A stretch of 64,000 bases of DNA. It comes from Limnospira fusiformis SAG 85.79. Its GTDB lineage: Bacteria; Cyanobacteriota; Cyanobacteriia; Cyanobacteriales; Microcoleaceae. Position 1 is the stretch's first letter, and the number at the start of each line of letters is the position of its first letter. A program made the translations under genes and the position numbers. The notes under the pieces were generated by a model. The model saw only the letters and a list, made by a program, of their open reading frames with translations, did no database searches and was not told the DNA's origin. The stretch is taken from the NCBI RefSeq assembly GCF_012516315.1, contig NZ_CP051185.1, forward strand, positions 3,601,363-3,665,362, read 5' to 3'. Shown one piece after another: positions 1 to 8,964 of the stretch.

Positions 1-128
1 AAGTTAACTCCTCACCGGGACTAGAAGGAATTGAGACAGCAACAGGAGTAGATGTACCTAGGAAAATTATGGAGTTTCTGGAAAAGTATGCCGCACAAGG
101 TAATGCGCGCGATCGCACCCAAGGTTAA
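1..128 (+). CDS. rimK: C-terminal end of RimK-like ATP-grasp ligase (partial)
   Basis: An open frame enters from the left edge and stops with TAA at 126-128, giving about 41 residues. The segment [18 protein letters not shown] is the conserved C-terminus of the RimK family, ATP-grasp enzymes that add glutamate to ribosomal protein S6 or to related acceptors. The Asn in VNSSPG belongs to the metal/ATP-binding end of the ATP-grasp fold. Only this tail is in the window, so substrate and start cannot be judged. psbM follows 79 bp downstream on the same strand. Confidence 0.75.
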   Translation, partial: VNSSPGLEGIETATGVDVPRKIMEFLEKYAAQGNARDRTQG

Positions 129-207
129 AATTTACGATCCAACTAGCCAATTTAATGATATCCTAGGGAGGTAGGTTTCTTTTGTGTATTAACAAAGTTG
201 GATAATT

Positions 208-321
208 ATGGAAGTTAATGACCTAGGATTTGTTGCCAGCATTCTTTTTGTGCTAGTTCCTGCCGTGTTTCTTCTGATTCTGTATATCCAAACCCAGAGT
301 CGCGAAGGCAAAGAAGGATAA
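208..321 (+). CDS. psbM: Photosystem II reaction center protein M (PsbM)
   Basis: A 37-residue protein beginning [14 protein letters not shown], with one hydrophobic helix (about residues 6-27) and a short polar tail ([10 protein letters not shown]). This is the normal size and layout of PsbM, a single-span thylakoid subunit at the dimer interface of photosystem II. The MEVN/MQVN start and the VLVP motif are family hallmarks. A purine-rich stretch (CTAGGGAGG at about 163-171) lies too far upstream to be the ribosome site, so start choice rests on protein homology. A hairpin with a T-run follows directly, so psbM is probably a monocistronic unit. Confidence 0.9.
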   Translation: MEVNDLGFVASILFVLVPAVFLLILYIQTQSREGKEG

Positions 322-350
322 ACTCACATTTTGCCAGTTTTTTCCCAATT

Positions 351-388
351 AAAAAAGCGCCGAGGCTATTAGCCAATAGCGCTTTTTT
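351..388. terminator. Bidirectional intrinsic terminator between psbM and the aminotransferase gene
   Basis: AAAAAAGCGC (351-360) is complementary to GCGCTTTTTT (379-388), with GGCTATTAGCC nested in the loop. The stem has A-tracts on one side and T-tracts on the other, so it can terminate both psbM (+) and the convergent gene ending at 403 (-). Confidence 0.75.
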
Positions 389-402
389 AGTCATGATTTT
401 AG

Positions 403-1614
403 TTAAAGCATTCCCGTTGCCACCATCTGGCGTTGATAGCCAATATTGGCTTCTTTTAGGCGTTTGACCGCTTCCGCCAAGCGATCGCAATCAGCAATCA
501 GACTAATCCTAACATAGCCTTCTCCTCCCGCCCCAAAAGCATTACCTGGAGTCACCACCACCCCAGTTTGTTGCAGGACTGATAGGGCAAAATCCGTTGA
601 GTTCATACCCACGGGACAGGGAGCCCACAAATACATCGCCGCTTTGGGTTTAGGAATATTCCAGCCTAATTCTCCCAATTCTCGGACTAGAAAATCCCGG
701 CGGGTGCTATACCTATTTTGTACCTCTTCTAAGTAGGAATCTGGCAAATTTAAAGCTGTTTCTGCCGCCGATTGTAAAGCCGAAAATAAACCATAATCTA
801 AGTTTGTTTTCAGAGTTCTTAATCCCTGAATTACTCGCGAATTTCCCACCACAAAACCTACCCGCCAACCCGCCATATTATAGGTTTTTGACATGGTATG
901 GAACTCTACCCCAATCTCTTTACCTCCCGGAATTTCTAGTAAGCTAGTCGGTTGATAACCATCAAAAGCTAGTTCCGCATAACAGAGGTCATGAACCAAT
1001 AGAATTTGATGTTTGTGGGCGAAAGCCACCAAATCCTCAAAAAACTCCCTGGGGGCGGTTGCACCTGTGGGATTATTAGGATAATTAAAATAGAGAATTT
1101 TGGCGCGATCAGCAATATGATCCGGGATATCTGCTAAGTCTATAATCCAATCATTTTCTGGTTTCAGGCGAATTTTGTAAACATCCCCCCCAGAAATTAA
1201 CGGACCCCGAAAATGGGCGGGATAAGCCGGATCTGGCGATAAAACCACATCTTGAGGGTTGACATAGGCTAAGGCTAAATGGGTGAGACCTTCTTTAGAC
1301 CCTAATAGGGGTAAGGCTTCACTATTGGGGTCTAGGTTAACTCCATAGCGACGGTGATACCAACGAGTAATGGCCGCGCGGAAACTAGCAGTCCCTTCAA
1401 AGGGTGGATAGCCATGATTGGCTGAATTTCGCAAGGCGGCGATCGCCGCTTCTACTACAGGTTCAGGAGTCGGTCCGTCCGGGTTTCCCATACCCAAATC
1501 AATTAAATCAAGGCCTTGTTCACGGGCATGGGCTTTTAATTCATCTAATCGCGCAAATACATAGGGGGGAAGCTGTTTAACCCGATCTGCTGGGGTAATC
1601 CAATCTAAATTCAT
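403..1614 (-). CDS. AlaC-type class I/II aminotransferase
   Basis: A 403-residue fold-type I PLP enzyme. SKTYNMAGWR at about 242-251 holds the Schiff-base lysine (K243), NNPTG at 180-184 and D209 (VHDLCYAEL) are cofactor contacts, and GMGNPDGPTP near 41-50 is typical of the AlaC/YfdZ subgroup. Members move amino groups between glutamate and pyruvate or a related keto acid. Cyanobacterial orthologs are usually labelled aspartate or LL-diaminopimelate aminotransferase, but the sequence looks closest to AlaC, so the amino donor is uncertain. ATG at 1614 gives the expected N-terminus. It stands alone, convergent with psbM. Confidence 0.82.
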   Translation of the reverse strand: MNLDWITPADRVKQLPPYVFARLDELKAHAREQGLDLIDLGMGNPDGPTPEPVVEAAIAALRNSANHGYPPFEGTASFRAAITRWYHRRYGVNLDPNSEALPLLGSKEGLTHLALAYVNPQDVVLSPDPAYPAHFRGPLISGGDVYKIRLKPENDWIIDLADIPDHIADRAKILYFNYPNNPTGATAPREFFEDLVAFAHKHQILLVHDLCYAELAFDGYQPTSLLEIPGGKEIGVEFHTMSKTYNMAGWRVGFVVGNSRVIQGLRTLKTNLDYGLFSALQSAAETALNLPDSYLEEVQNRYSTRRDFLVRELGELGWNIPKPKAAMYLWAPCPVGMNSTDFALSVLQQTGVVVTPGNAFGAGGEGYVRISLIADCDRLAEAVKRLKEANIGYQRQMVATGML

Positions 1615-1754
1615 GTTGATTTCTGGTTGTTAACTTAAAAGTCAGTCGAGGGAATAGGGGGCGGTTTGACAGGTGAGTTTATAGTGCAATTTATTTTGAT
1701 TAGTGATTAATTGCCCCAGACCTGAAGACAGATTAAACCGCCCATAGTTAACCT

Positions 1755-2903
1755 TTAACTCTTAGTTGCGCCCACAGGTACAGTAGTAGAAACCATGGCT
1801 GCCATTAATGATTCTGGGCAAACTTTAAAGGGTAGTCGGTGAATGTCAGACTTTTCACCACAGGCAATTTCTGCCCCATGCCTTAACTCGGCTAAGGTAA
1901 TATTTCCTAACCCCAAATCCGCCAAAGTTTGGGGTAAGTGGATATCGCTATAAAACTTCAACAGTTGCCCTCTAGCAGAAGCTGCTAGTTGATTTCCTTG
2001 CAACATTTCTTCTAGGCGCAACTGTACTAAAATGCCATAGGCGACTTTTTCTCCGTGAAGGGTCTTGTGGGTGGCAGATAGGTGAGTTAAACCATTATGG
2101 ACGGCATGGGCCGCTACAGTCCGACACTGCGCCCCCCCTAAACCACCGATCGCCCCAGCCAGTAAAACTGTGGCATCAACCACTTCTCGCCAGGTTTGGC
2201 TTCCGGGTTCATTGAGGGCTGCTACGGATTTTTGAAACAAAATGTCCCGCAGGACTCTCGCCTGTTGCACTGCTGCCACAATCAGGGTTTCTTCTGAATG
2301 TCCGCTACTGACTGACGCTTCATACCATTTGGCGATCGCATCTCCAATACCAGCAATTAAAGTCCGCATTGGCGCTGTTTGAATCAGGCTATAGTCCAGG
2401 ATTAGCAAATCAGGACACTTGGCTAACCCTACATCATACAAGAATGCTCCCTCATTTGTATAGATATTTGATAGGGCAGTCCAGGCGGCGCAGGTCGCCC
2501 CAGAGGTGGGAATAGTTATAATGGGTACTCTCGTCCTATAAGCTAGGAGTTTGGCAAGATCTAAAGCCTTTCCGCCGCCAACTCCGATCACCAAGTCCCC
2601 TTGATGGTCCGCGCCAATTTGTTGGAGTTTCTCTAAACTGCTTTCGCTACAGTCGGGGGTATAGTTAGCCCAATTAGCCTTGAGTTGATGGGTTTCTATA
2701 ATCGGTTGTAAATGGGGTTGAATTAATTTTAGGGTGCGATCGCCTCCCACTATTACCGGACGACTACCAAAGGCGGCGATCGCCTCTCCCGCCTCCGCCA
2801 GTCTGTCAACTCCTCGAATTACCTGGGCTGGGGCAATACTTAATGCCGGAGTTGGGCTGATATAAGTGGTTTTGGTCAATAGGGGAGAGGATAAAGGTTC
2901 CAT
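1755..2903 (-). CDS. Iron-containing alcohol dehydrogenase / GldA-like family protein
   Basis: A 382-residue protein of the metal-dependent alcohol/glycerol dehydrogenase superfamily. GVGGGKALD (about 107-115) is the NAD-binding glycine turn; GIGDAIAKWYE (D188) and the later AAHAVHNG and LHGEKVAYG histidines are the metal ligand positions. The catalytic scaffold therefore looks intact. Known members oxidise glycerol or reduce small aldehydes; the substrate cannot be read from the sequence. It lies 140 bp upstream of the aminotransferase on the same strand, close enough for loose co-transcription but with no sign of coupling. Confidence 0.8.
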   Translation of the reverse strand: MEPLSSPLLTKTTYISPTPALSIAPAQVIRGVDRLAEAGEAIAAFGSRPVIVGGDRTLKLIQPHLQPIIETHQLKANWANYTPDCSESSLEKLQQIGADHQGDLVIGVGGGKALDLAKLLAYRTRVPIITIPTSGATCAAWTALSNIYTNEGAFLYDVGLAKCPDLLILDYSLIQTAPMRTLIAGIGDAIAKWYEASVSSGHSEETLIVAAVQQARVLRDILFQKSVAALNEPGSQTWREVVDATVLLAGAIGGLGGAQCRTVAAHAVHNGLTHLSATHKTLHGEKVAYGILVQLRLEEMLQGNQLAASARGQLLKFYSDIHLPQTLADLGLGNITLAELRHGAEIACGEKSDIHRLPFKVCPESLMAAMVSTTVPVGATKS

Positions 2904-2988
2904 ACAGGCCCTCGCAAAATTCGTTAAGTCGCTAATTCTAGCCGATTTTACTCATAACTGGGAAGATCTCATCCCATTAATTTTGATT

Positions 2989-4056
2989 TTACATACATTG
3001 GGCTAAAACTTCCACCGTTTGCTCTCCGGTTTTCTGCCAGGAAAATTCTTGACATCTACTGAGTCCTTTTTGTCTAAGTTGTCCCGCCATTTGTGGATCG
3101 CTGATTAGGGTTTTCATGGCGGCGCTGATCTCTTCTACTTCATAGGGATTTATCAGTAGGGCTGCCTCTCCAGCTACTTCCGGCAATGATGCTAAATTTG
3201 ACGTGATTACAGGGGTTCCACAGGCCATAGCTTCTAACACCGGAAACCCGAAACCTTCCCATAAACTTGGGAAAACTAAGGCGATCGCCTGATTAATTAT
3301 TGACGGTAATTCCCCCGCTGCCACATAGTCTAAAAATTTTACCTGTTCCCTTAGTCCCAATTCTTTTACCTGTTGTTTTAATAGGGGTGTATAGGTGCTG
3401 TCACTCGGCCCCGCTAACCACAGTTCATAATCTTTCGGTAATTCGGAAAATGCTGTAATTAGCCTCGGTAGATTTTTATAATGATCATGGCGACCAATAT
3501 ACAAAAAGTAGTTTTGCGTCGGTAAATCTAAAAATTGAAACCTCTGGCGATCGTACCCTAATAAAATTGGAGTGATTTTCCTGGCACTAATTCCTAACAT
3601 CTCCACTAAACTATTCCCCGTCGCTTCCGAATTGCAAACAATATGTTCCGCTTGTTTTAGCACCGCCGGAACATAGGATTTAAAATAAGCTGTTAATCGC
3701 GACCCTCGCTTCGGAAATTTTAGCGGAATTAAATCATGAGCCATTACTATTGACCTACAACCTGTATATAAAGGCGCTTCTGGTAGGGGTGAAAATAACA
3801 ACGTAGCGCCTGATTTTTTATAGATTAATGGTAACTTAAATTGAGTCCAAATTAATCGCCTCAAATGTCCCTTTGTACCATGGTCAGGTGTCATATTATT
3901 CGGAATTTTCTGGCATTCATAACCACCTATATCATCAGCAGTTAGCAATAAAGGCTCTAGGGGTTTCAACCAGGGTATAAGATTAGAAGCATATACTGAT
4001 ATACCTGTGGCTTTCGGTATTAAAACTGATAGATTAATTGCTAACTTACCCTTCAA
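2989..4056 (-). CDS. Glycosyltransferase family 4 (GT-B fold)
   Basis: 355 residues of GT-B architecture: an N-terminal acceptor domain and a C-terminal Rossmann domain with FLYIGRHDHYKNLPRL (nucleotide-sugar binding) and WEGFGFPVLEAMACGTPVI, the E-x7-E retaining motif of family 4. Such enzymes add mannose, glucose or rhamnose units to surface polysaccharides. There is no membrane helix, so it acts at the cytoplasmic face. A strong promoter-like sequence lies about 180 bp upstream, so it is probably transcribed on its own. Acceptor and donor are unknown; the nearby rml genes suggest a rhamnose-containing glycan. Confidence 0.83.
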   Translation of the reverse strand: MKGKLAINLSVLIPKATGISVYASNLIPWLKPLEPLLLTADDIGGYECQKIPNNMTPDHGTKGHLRRLIWTQFKLPLIYKKSGATLLFSPLPEAPLYTGCRSIVMAHDLIPLKFPKRGSRLTAYFKSYVPAVLKQAEHIVCNSEATGNSLVEMLGISARKITPILLGYDRQRFQFLDLPTQNYFLYIGRHDHYKNLPRLITAFSELPKDYELWLAGPSDSTYTPLLKQQVKELGLREQVKFLDYVAAGELPSIINQAIALVFPSLWEGFGFPVLEAMACGTPVITSNLASLPEVAGEAALLINPYEVEEISAAMKTLISDPQMAGQLRQKGLSRCQEFSWQKTGEQTVEVLAQCM

Positions 4057-4522
4057 TTATCATCTCCTCAATAAATCTATATAAATAGTAATTATCGCCT
4101 GGCTTAATATCCCCATATTCCATAACTTACTCCTTGAGGATATATTCATTTATGTCAATATTCCATCAAGAGCCGATAACTTTTACTTTGGATGTGGACA
4201 TAAATTTTTCCTGCCACTATTTCCCATTCTCTTATAATAGGTCAATAAAGGGAGTTTGTCAATAGGTAATTATGGGTATTTAGTCAAAAGCGATCGCACT
4301 TCATAACCAGATATATCTGAGGTTAAATGAATATTTTATATGGATTCGATGAAGTCCATTAAATTGTCATAATTTCTATCAACAACCTAGCCATTTGTGG
4401 CTGTATGCTTGACAAAAACCAGTTTTTGTGAAAAAATATCATACACATGGTATCGTGGCTGTTTTTTTGAGAATTTTAGGCTATAAGTGAGACCTAAGCC
4501 ATTTTTAGCCTCTGGAGTTAAG
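4057..4522. other. AT-rich intergenic region without a gene
   Basis: No convincing coding frame on either strand. It contains the promoter-like sequence at 4234-4262 for the leftward glycosyltransferase and one HIP1-like site near 4290. The rest is AT-rich and shows nothing recognisable. Confidence 0.6.
4234..4262 (-). promoter_or_regulatory. Sigma70-type promoter for the glycosyltransferase at 2989-4056
   Basis: Read leftwards: TTGACA (4262-4257), 17 bp, TATTAT (4239-4234), then AAGAGAATGGGAA. A matching arrangement (perfect -35, 17-bp spacing, a TAnTAT -10 and ATGGGAA at the start region) precedes the GT2 gene at 6217-6245. Confidence 0.6.
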
Positions 4523-5221
4523 TTAAATCTTGTGGGTAACGATTCCCAATTGTTGTAAATGCTGACCGAGTTTAGATGGTGTCTGAGAGGGTTGGCTATC
4601 CTCTACAGAAACCGATGCTGATGTGTCTGACGGTAACTCTTCTGGGAGAGGAATCCAATGACCACGGCTATCATACCAACGCAGCCAAAAGCGCTTTAAG
4701 CCTTGGTATTCTCCAGACCACAAGCCGAGACCCAAATCTAATCCAGGAAACCAAAACTGATTGTTGTTTAACTCCTGTTTCTGATAGCGATCGCCTAACA
4801 GCTTAAACAACTGTAAACTATTGGTAGTATAGTCAAAAATCACATAGAAAGGAATCCCCAGAATTTGCTCATAAACCTCCCAAGCTGTAGGTTGTTGAGG
4901 TGATGATGGTTGTTTGGCTGATTCATCTCGGCTAGGGAGAAACTCCATAACCATTGCTGGTCGTCGTCCTTCCTGCCAGGTATAATAGCCTTGTTTCCGA
5001 GGTAAATCAACTAGAGACTCAGATAAACCAACTACCGCAAACCAATCGGGATATTCGCACCAGGTGGGGTTTAATGGGTCATAATAGAGACTCATATTAT
5101 TAGCCATCAAAATCCGATCTCTCGAATATTGAGGAGGTGCAAAAGTGAAGCAAAATAATTCCGACTGTAGCTGATGATAGCTGTGATTATCTCCGGGCTG
5201 TTTACACTTGTTGATATCCAT
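4523..5221 (-). CDS. Uma2/DUF820-like protein
   Basis: 232 residues resembling the Uma2 (DUF820) family that is expanded in cyanobacteria. The line SLYYDPLNPTW, then CEYPDWFAVVGL (D of the PD-(D/E)XK-like core), then MVMEFLPS (the family's xxIEvlS strand) matches the nuclease-like core; LPRKQGYYTWQEGRRPAMVMEF is the central segment. The family has a restriction-endonuclease-like fold, but activity has rarely been shown. The C-terminal 35 residues are polar and Ser/Thr-rich. It sits alone inside the glycan block with no methylase partner, so a restriction role is unlikely. Confidence 0.68.
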   Translation of the reverse strand: MDINKCKQPGDNHSYHQLQSELFCFTFAPPQYSRDRILMANNMSLYYDPLNPTWCEYPDWFAVVGLSESLVDLPRKQGYYTWQEGRRPAMVMEFLPSRDESAKQPSSPQQPTAWEVYEQILGIPFYVIFDYTTNSLQLFKLLGDRYQKQELNNNQFWFPGLDLGLGLWSGEYQGLKRFWLRWYDSRGHWIPLPEELPSDTSASVSVEDSQPSQTPSKLGQHLQQLGIVTHKI

Positions 5222-5252
5222 AATAACTAACCACTATTTACTGCAAATTATT

Positions 5253-6101
5253 TTATCCCAAAACCCTATATTTTACATAGTCTACAACTCCCATTAATTT
5301 AGCTAAACTAGCCTGATGATAACGGGGAAAAGTGATTAGGGAAACCACAGTAATCCGTAGTATTCGATACCAGCAAGCCGAACTTTTAGCGTGTTTTTCT
5401 AAACTCAGCAGATAGCTATAGATACTATGTTTGAGTTTCAGATGAGGATTTCTCCCAGTAATCGATGAGGGATGGTGAATTACCCCAATGTGGGGAGTCA
5501 TCCCAATTTGATGTCCGAGTTTACTATAACGCAAACACAGGTCAAAATCTTCGTAATATAAAAAATAATCTTCATCAAACTGAGGACAGTTTCCGAATTT
5601 TTTGAGATTCATTAACAAGCTACAAGCGGTAACCCAGGTAGTGGGGATACAATCAGAGACCGATGCGGGGAGATGCTGTTGCTGGACAATCAAGCCAGTT
5701 TCCTGTATAAATTCTCCTCCCCCAAACCAAACCCGTCCATCAGGTTGATAAACTAATGTTCCCAAAATTGAGAATTGGGGATTTTTCCTCAAGACCGCTA
5801 AAATTTGGTTAGGGGTATCTTCTGGAATGACAACATCAGGATTAACTAGCCACACCCAAGCATTGTTGTCTCGCTGATAAACCCACTGTAACCCCAAATT
5901 ACAGGCGCGACCAAATCCTAAATTGTGGGAAGCATCTAAAATAATGACTTGTTTGGTGTGTAGTTTCCAGATGCTTTTATCTTGGGGGGAGTTGTTGACA
6001 ATAATAATCTGATGGTCAAGACTTGAACTATTAGCGATAGATTGAATGAGTGTCTCAATCAAATCAGTAGAGTGATAATTAACAACTATCCAATAAATCA
6101 C
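5253..6101 (-). CDS. Glycosyltransferase family 2, rhamnosyltransferase-like
   Basis: 282 residues with a GT-A fold. The N-terminus IYWIVVNYHSTDLIE, then IIIVNNSPQD, SHNLGFGRACNLGL and WLVNPDVVIPED (the NPDV metal/sugar-binding motif) follow the WbbL/RfbF rhamnosyltransferase pattern; DEDYFLYYEDFDLCLR near residue 180 is the catalytic-base region. It probably transfers an activated sugar, plausibly dTDP-rhamnose made by the adjacent rml enzymes, to a surface glycan. A well-formed promoter lies 115 bp upstream. Confidence 0.82.
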   Translation of the reverse strand: MIYWIVVNYHSTDLIETLIQSIANSSSLDHQIIIVNNSPQDKSIWKLHTKQVIILDASHNLGFGRACNLGLQWVYQRDNNAWVWLVNPDVVIPEDTPNQILAVLRKNPQFSILGTLVYQPDGRVWFGGGEFIQETGLIVQQQHLPASVSDCIPTTWVTACSLLMNLKKFGNCPQFDEDYFLYYEDFDLCLRYSKLGHQIGMTPHIGVIHHPSSITGRNPHLKLKHSIYSYLLSLEKHAKSSACWYRILRITVVSLITFPRYHQASLAKLMGVVDYVKYRVLG

Positions 6102-6216
6102 AAAAGCTGGTTTTAGATATAATCATAATTTGGGTTTATAGAAATAACCCCAGGGTAGCCATAATTAAGTAAGTTGAAAACAGCATATATATGTCGGCAC
6201 ATATTCCCATTCTTAT

Positions 6217-6245
6217 ATAGTAAGTCAAGTCGGATAATTTGTCAA
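6217..6245 (-). promoter_or_regulatory. Sigma70-type promoter for the GT2 gene
   Basis: Read leftwards: TTGACA (6245-6240), 17 bp, TACTAT (6222-6217), followed by ATAAGAATGGGAATATG. It shares -35, spacing and start-region sequence with the promoter at 4234-4262. Confidence 0.6.
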
Positions 6246-6334
6246 TAGTAAGGATGAAAAAAAGATGGTAGGAACAATGGGGAAATTGCTCCTACAGAGA
6301 GAAGGGAAGAGATGAACAGATTAGGAAAATCCCA

Positions 6335-7408
6335 TCAAGTCAATTCCACCTGAGAATCATCCCCCAACATAAACCGTAAAGCCTTGGGTCTTTGTGGTGC
6401 GGTAGTCAATTGAGCGCGGCGACCAATTAGAGTATCAACAATGCGGTGATTAATATTAATAATTTTCGCCTCGGATAAAATCACACTATGCTCAATTTCA
6501 GCATCAATCAAATTGACAGCATCAGCAATACTGGTATAAGGACCAATAAAACTATTTTCCAGGTGACAATTTTCGCCAATTATGACGGGACCCCTAATAG
6601 TACAGTTAATCAACTTAGTTCCCCGACCAATTTTAACCCGTCCAATAATCTGACTTTGGGGGTCAACATCTCCTTCAACATTATAGGTAGAACGTTCATC
6701 CAAAATAATCTGATTAGCACTGAGTAAATCATCTTTTTTACCCGTATCTAACCACCAACCTTCGAGGGTACAAGCATCGACTTGCTTATCAGTGTTGATT
6801 AGTTGTTGAATAGCATCAGTAATTTCCAACTCTCCCCTAGCGGAAGGCTGAATATTAGCTATAGCCTCATGAATAGTATTATCAAAGAAATAAACCCCGA
6901 CCAAGGCTAAATTTGAGGGAGGATTTTGGGGTTTTTCTACCAACTGTAATACCCGACCATTATCACCGACAACGGCGACACCGAAAGAGGTGGGATTTTC
7001 GACGGGTCGCAGCAAAATCAAACCATCAAGCTGCTTTTGTTTAAACTGTTCCAAAAAGGGAGATAGGGGATTTTGAATTAGGTTATCTCCCAAGTACATA
7101 ATAAAGGGAGAATTACCCAAAAAAGGCTGGGCAATTTTTACGGCATGAGCTAGACCAGCGGGGGTATCTTGCAAAATATAAGTAATTTTTGCGCCAAATC
7201 GATCGCCTTTACCTGTCAAACTTTTAACTTCTTCGCCAGTTTCAGGACTAATAATAATGCCAATATCGGTAATTCCCGCCGCGACAATTCCTTCAATTCC
7301 GTACCATAAAATAGGTTTATTAGCGACGGGAACGAGTTGTTTTGCACCAGTATAAGTGAGGGGTCTTAGTCGAGTTCCTTTACCACCAGAAAGAATTAAT
7401 GCTTTCAT
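6335..7408 (-). CDS. rmlA: Glucose-1-phosphate thymidylyltransferase, long form
   Basis: 357 residues. The N-terminal nucleotidyltransferase domain opens MKALILSGGKGTRLRPLTY, the pyrophosphorylase signature, and continues with KQLVPVANKPIL, GDNLIQNPL (metal-binding D) and VEKPQNPPSN. From about residue 240 a left-handed beta-helix tail follows (VIIGENCHLENSFIGPYTS), making it the long RmlA type (about 355 aa) rather than the 290-aa RfbA type. It makes dTDP-glucose, the first step to dTDP-L-rhamnose. It is separated from rmlD by 69 bp and is likely in one unit with rmlD and rmlC. Confidence 0.88.
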   Translation of the reverse strand: MKALILSGGKGTRLRPLTYTGAKQLVPVANKPILWYGIEGIVAAGITDIGIIISPETGEEVKSLTGKGDRFGAKITYILQDTPAGLAHAVKIAQPFLGNSPFIMYLGDNLIQNPLSPFLEQFKQKQLDGLILLRPVENPTSFGVAVVGDNGRVLQLVEKPQNPPSNLALVGVYFFDNTIHEAIANIQPSARGELEITDAIQQLINTDKQVDACTLEGWWLDTGKKDDLLSANQIILDERSTYNVEGDVDPQSQIIGRVKIGRGTKLINCTIRGPVIIGENCHLENSFIGPYTSIADAVNLIDAEIEHSVILSEAKIININHRIVDTLIGRRAQLTTAPQRPKALRFMLGDDSQVELT

Positions 7409-7477
7409 GAAAATTCACCTAATTAGGACTGTTTTAGAAAAGTTTTTAACAGGCTAGAAGCCTGTTTTAGTGATGTT

Positions 7478-8356
7478 TTAGCCTTGGTTAACTAGGGTTG
7501 TGAGCATAGTTCGGAGTCCAGACCGCCACTGAGGAGGATGATTTCCCAGGAGGGTGGCTAACTTTTTACCATTCAAAACCGAATAAGCCGGACGACGCGC
7601 GGGAGTAGGATATTCAGCGGTTGTAATGGGAATAACCTGTTGAATTTTCAGAGGTAAACCCAATAATTTAGCTTCCTCAAAAATAGCGATCGCAAAATCA
7701 TACCAACTGGTAACACCACTATTAGTATAATGATAGATACCAGATGTTTCTGAATTTAATTGGGGAATTAACCGGACAATTGCGGTAGCTAAATCTCCTG
7801 TCCAAGTGGGAGTCCCCACCTGATCCATGACGACTTTCAACTCTTCTCGTTCCCCACCTAAACGCAGCATAGTTTTGACAAAGTTTCCGGTTCCTCCTGC
7901 GCCATAAACCCAGGCGGTGCGAATAATGGCATAATTCGCATCAGTGGCTAAAATGGCTTGTTCTCCGGCTAATTTTGATGCACCATACTGTCCTAATGGG
8001 TTAGTGGGGTCGGTTTCGACATAGGGATGACTTTGGGTTCCATCAAAGACATAATCGGTGGAGACGTGAATTAATTTAGCATTAATCCGCTGGCTTTCGG
8101 CGGCTAAAATACCGGGTGCTATGCCATTAATAGCGGTGGCTAAATCGGTTTCTGTTTCGGCTTTATCAACGGCTGTATAGGCGGCAGCATTAACGACTAT
8201 ATGAGGTTGAATCTCTGCCATTAATGATGAGATAGCATCAGGTTTAGCTAAATCTAGGGTATCTCGTCCGACGGCGAAAACCTCACCCAGGGGAGTGAGT
8301 AAAGGTTGTAATTCTGAGCCTAATTGTCCGTTTTTTCCGGTTAGTAAAATACGCAT
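7478..8356 (-). CDS. rmlD: dTDP-4-dehydrorhamnose reductase
   Basis: 292 residues, an extended short-chain dehydrogenase. MRILLTGKNGQLGSEL is the NAD(P)-binding turn, VVNAAAYTAVDKAE the family motif, and STDYVFDG with YGASKLAGE supplies the catalytic Tyr-x3-Lys. It reduces the 4-keto group in the last step to dTDP-L-rhamnose. Its ATG overlaps the stop of rmlC by one base (TAATG), so the two are translationally coupled. rmlB is not in this window. Confidence 0.92.
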   Translation of the reverse strand: MRILLTGKNGQLGSELQPLLTPLGEVFAVGRDTLDLAKPDAISSLMAEIQPHIVVNAAAYTAVDKAETETDLATAINGIAPGILAAESQRINAKLIHVSTDYVFDGTQSHPYVETDPTNPLGQYGASKLAGEQAILATDANYAIIRTAWVYGAGGTGNFVKTMLRLGGEREELKVVMDQVGTPTWTGDLATAIVRLIPQLNSETSGIYHYTNSGVTSWYDFAIAIFEEAKLLGLPLKIQQVIPITTAEYPTPARRPAYSVLNGKKLATLLGNHPPQWRSGLRTMLTTLVNQG

Positions 8357-8904
8357 TATTCAAAAAGCTCTGCATTGGTCAAAGTGTTGCCATTTTTATC
8401 TTTTTCAGATAACTTAGGTTCTAGGGATTCTAGGGGCCATTCAATGGCGATATCTGGGTCATTCCAGAGAAGCGATCGCTCATACTGTGGTGCATAATAA
8501 TCAGTGGTTTTATAGAGAACCTCAGCTACAGGAGAAGTTACTAAAAAACCATGAGCAAATCCGGGAGGAATCCACAATTGTTGCTTATTTTCAGCACTCA
8601 GATAATAGCCTACCCACTGACCAAAAGTTGGGGAACTTTTCCGAATATCTACTGCTACATCAAAAACTTCTCCTAGGACTACCCTAAGTAGTTTACCTTG
8701 GGTTTGTTGAATTTGATAATGGAGACCCCGCAACACTCCTTGACTAGACCGAGAATGATTGTCTTGTACAAAGTCTGTGGTTACACCTGTTTTTTCGGTA
8801 AATACTTTCTGGTTAAAACTTTCAAAGAAAAAACCGCGATCGTCTCCAAAAACTTTGGGTTCTACCAGGAAAACATCAGGAATTTTCGTGGGAATAACGT
8901 TCAT
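8356..8904 (-). CDS. rmlC: dTDP-4-dehydrorhamnose 3,5-epimerase
   Basis: About 182 residues from ATG at 8904 (MNVIPTKIPDV); a TTG five codons upstream is possible but gives an atypical N-terminus. The cupin core is complete: DDRGFFFESFNQKVF, DNHSRSSQGVLRGLHYQ (catalytic His), GEVFDVAVDIRKSSPTFG and WIPPGFAHGFLV. It epimerises C3 and C5 of dTDP-4-keto-6-deoxyglucose. First gene of the rmlC-rmlD-rmlA run on this strand. Confidence 0.92.
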   Translation of the reverse strand: MNVIPTKIPDVFLVEPKVFGDDRGFFFESFNQKVFTEKTGVTTDFVQDNHSRSSQGVLRGLHYQIQQTQGKLLRVVLGEVFDVAVDIRKSSPTFGQWVGYYLSAENKQQLWIPPGFAHGFLVTSPVAEVLYKTTDYYAPQYERSLLWNDPDIAIEWPLESLEPKLSEKDKNGNTLTNAELFE

Positions 8905-8964
8905 TTGACAGTTCCGCAAAATGGCATCAATATCTAGTTTACTATATGGGGGGATATAAAATCA

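Noticed and set aside
4576-4806. Plus-strand 76-codon frame opposite the Uma2-like gene
   Set aside because: Antisense to a gene with clear family motifs and itself without any.
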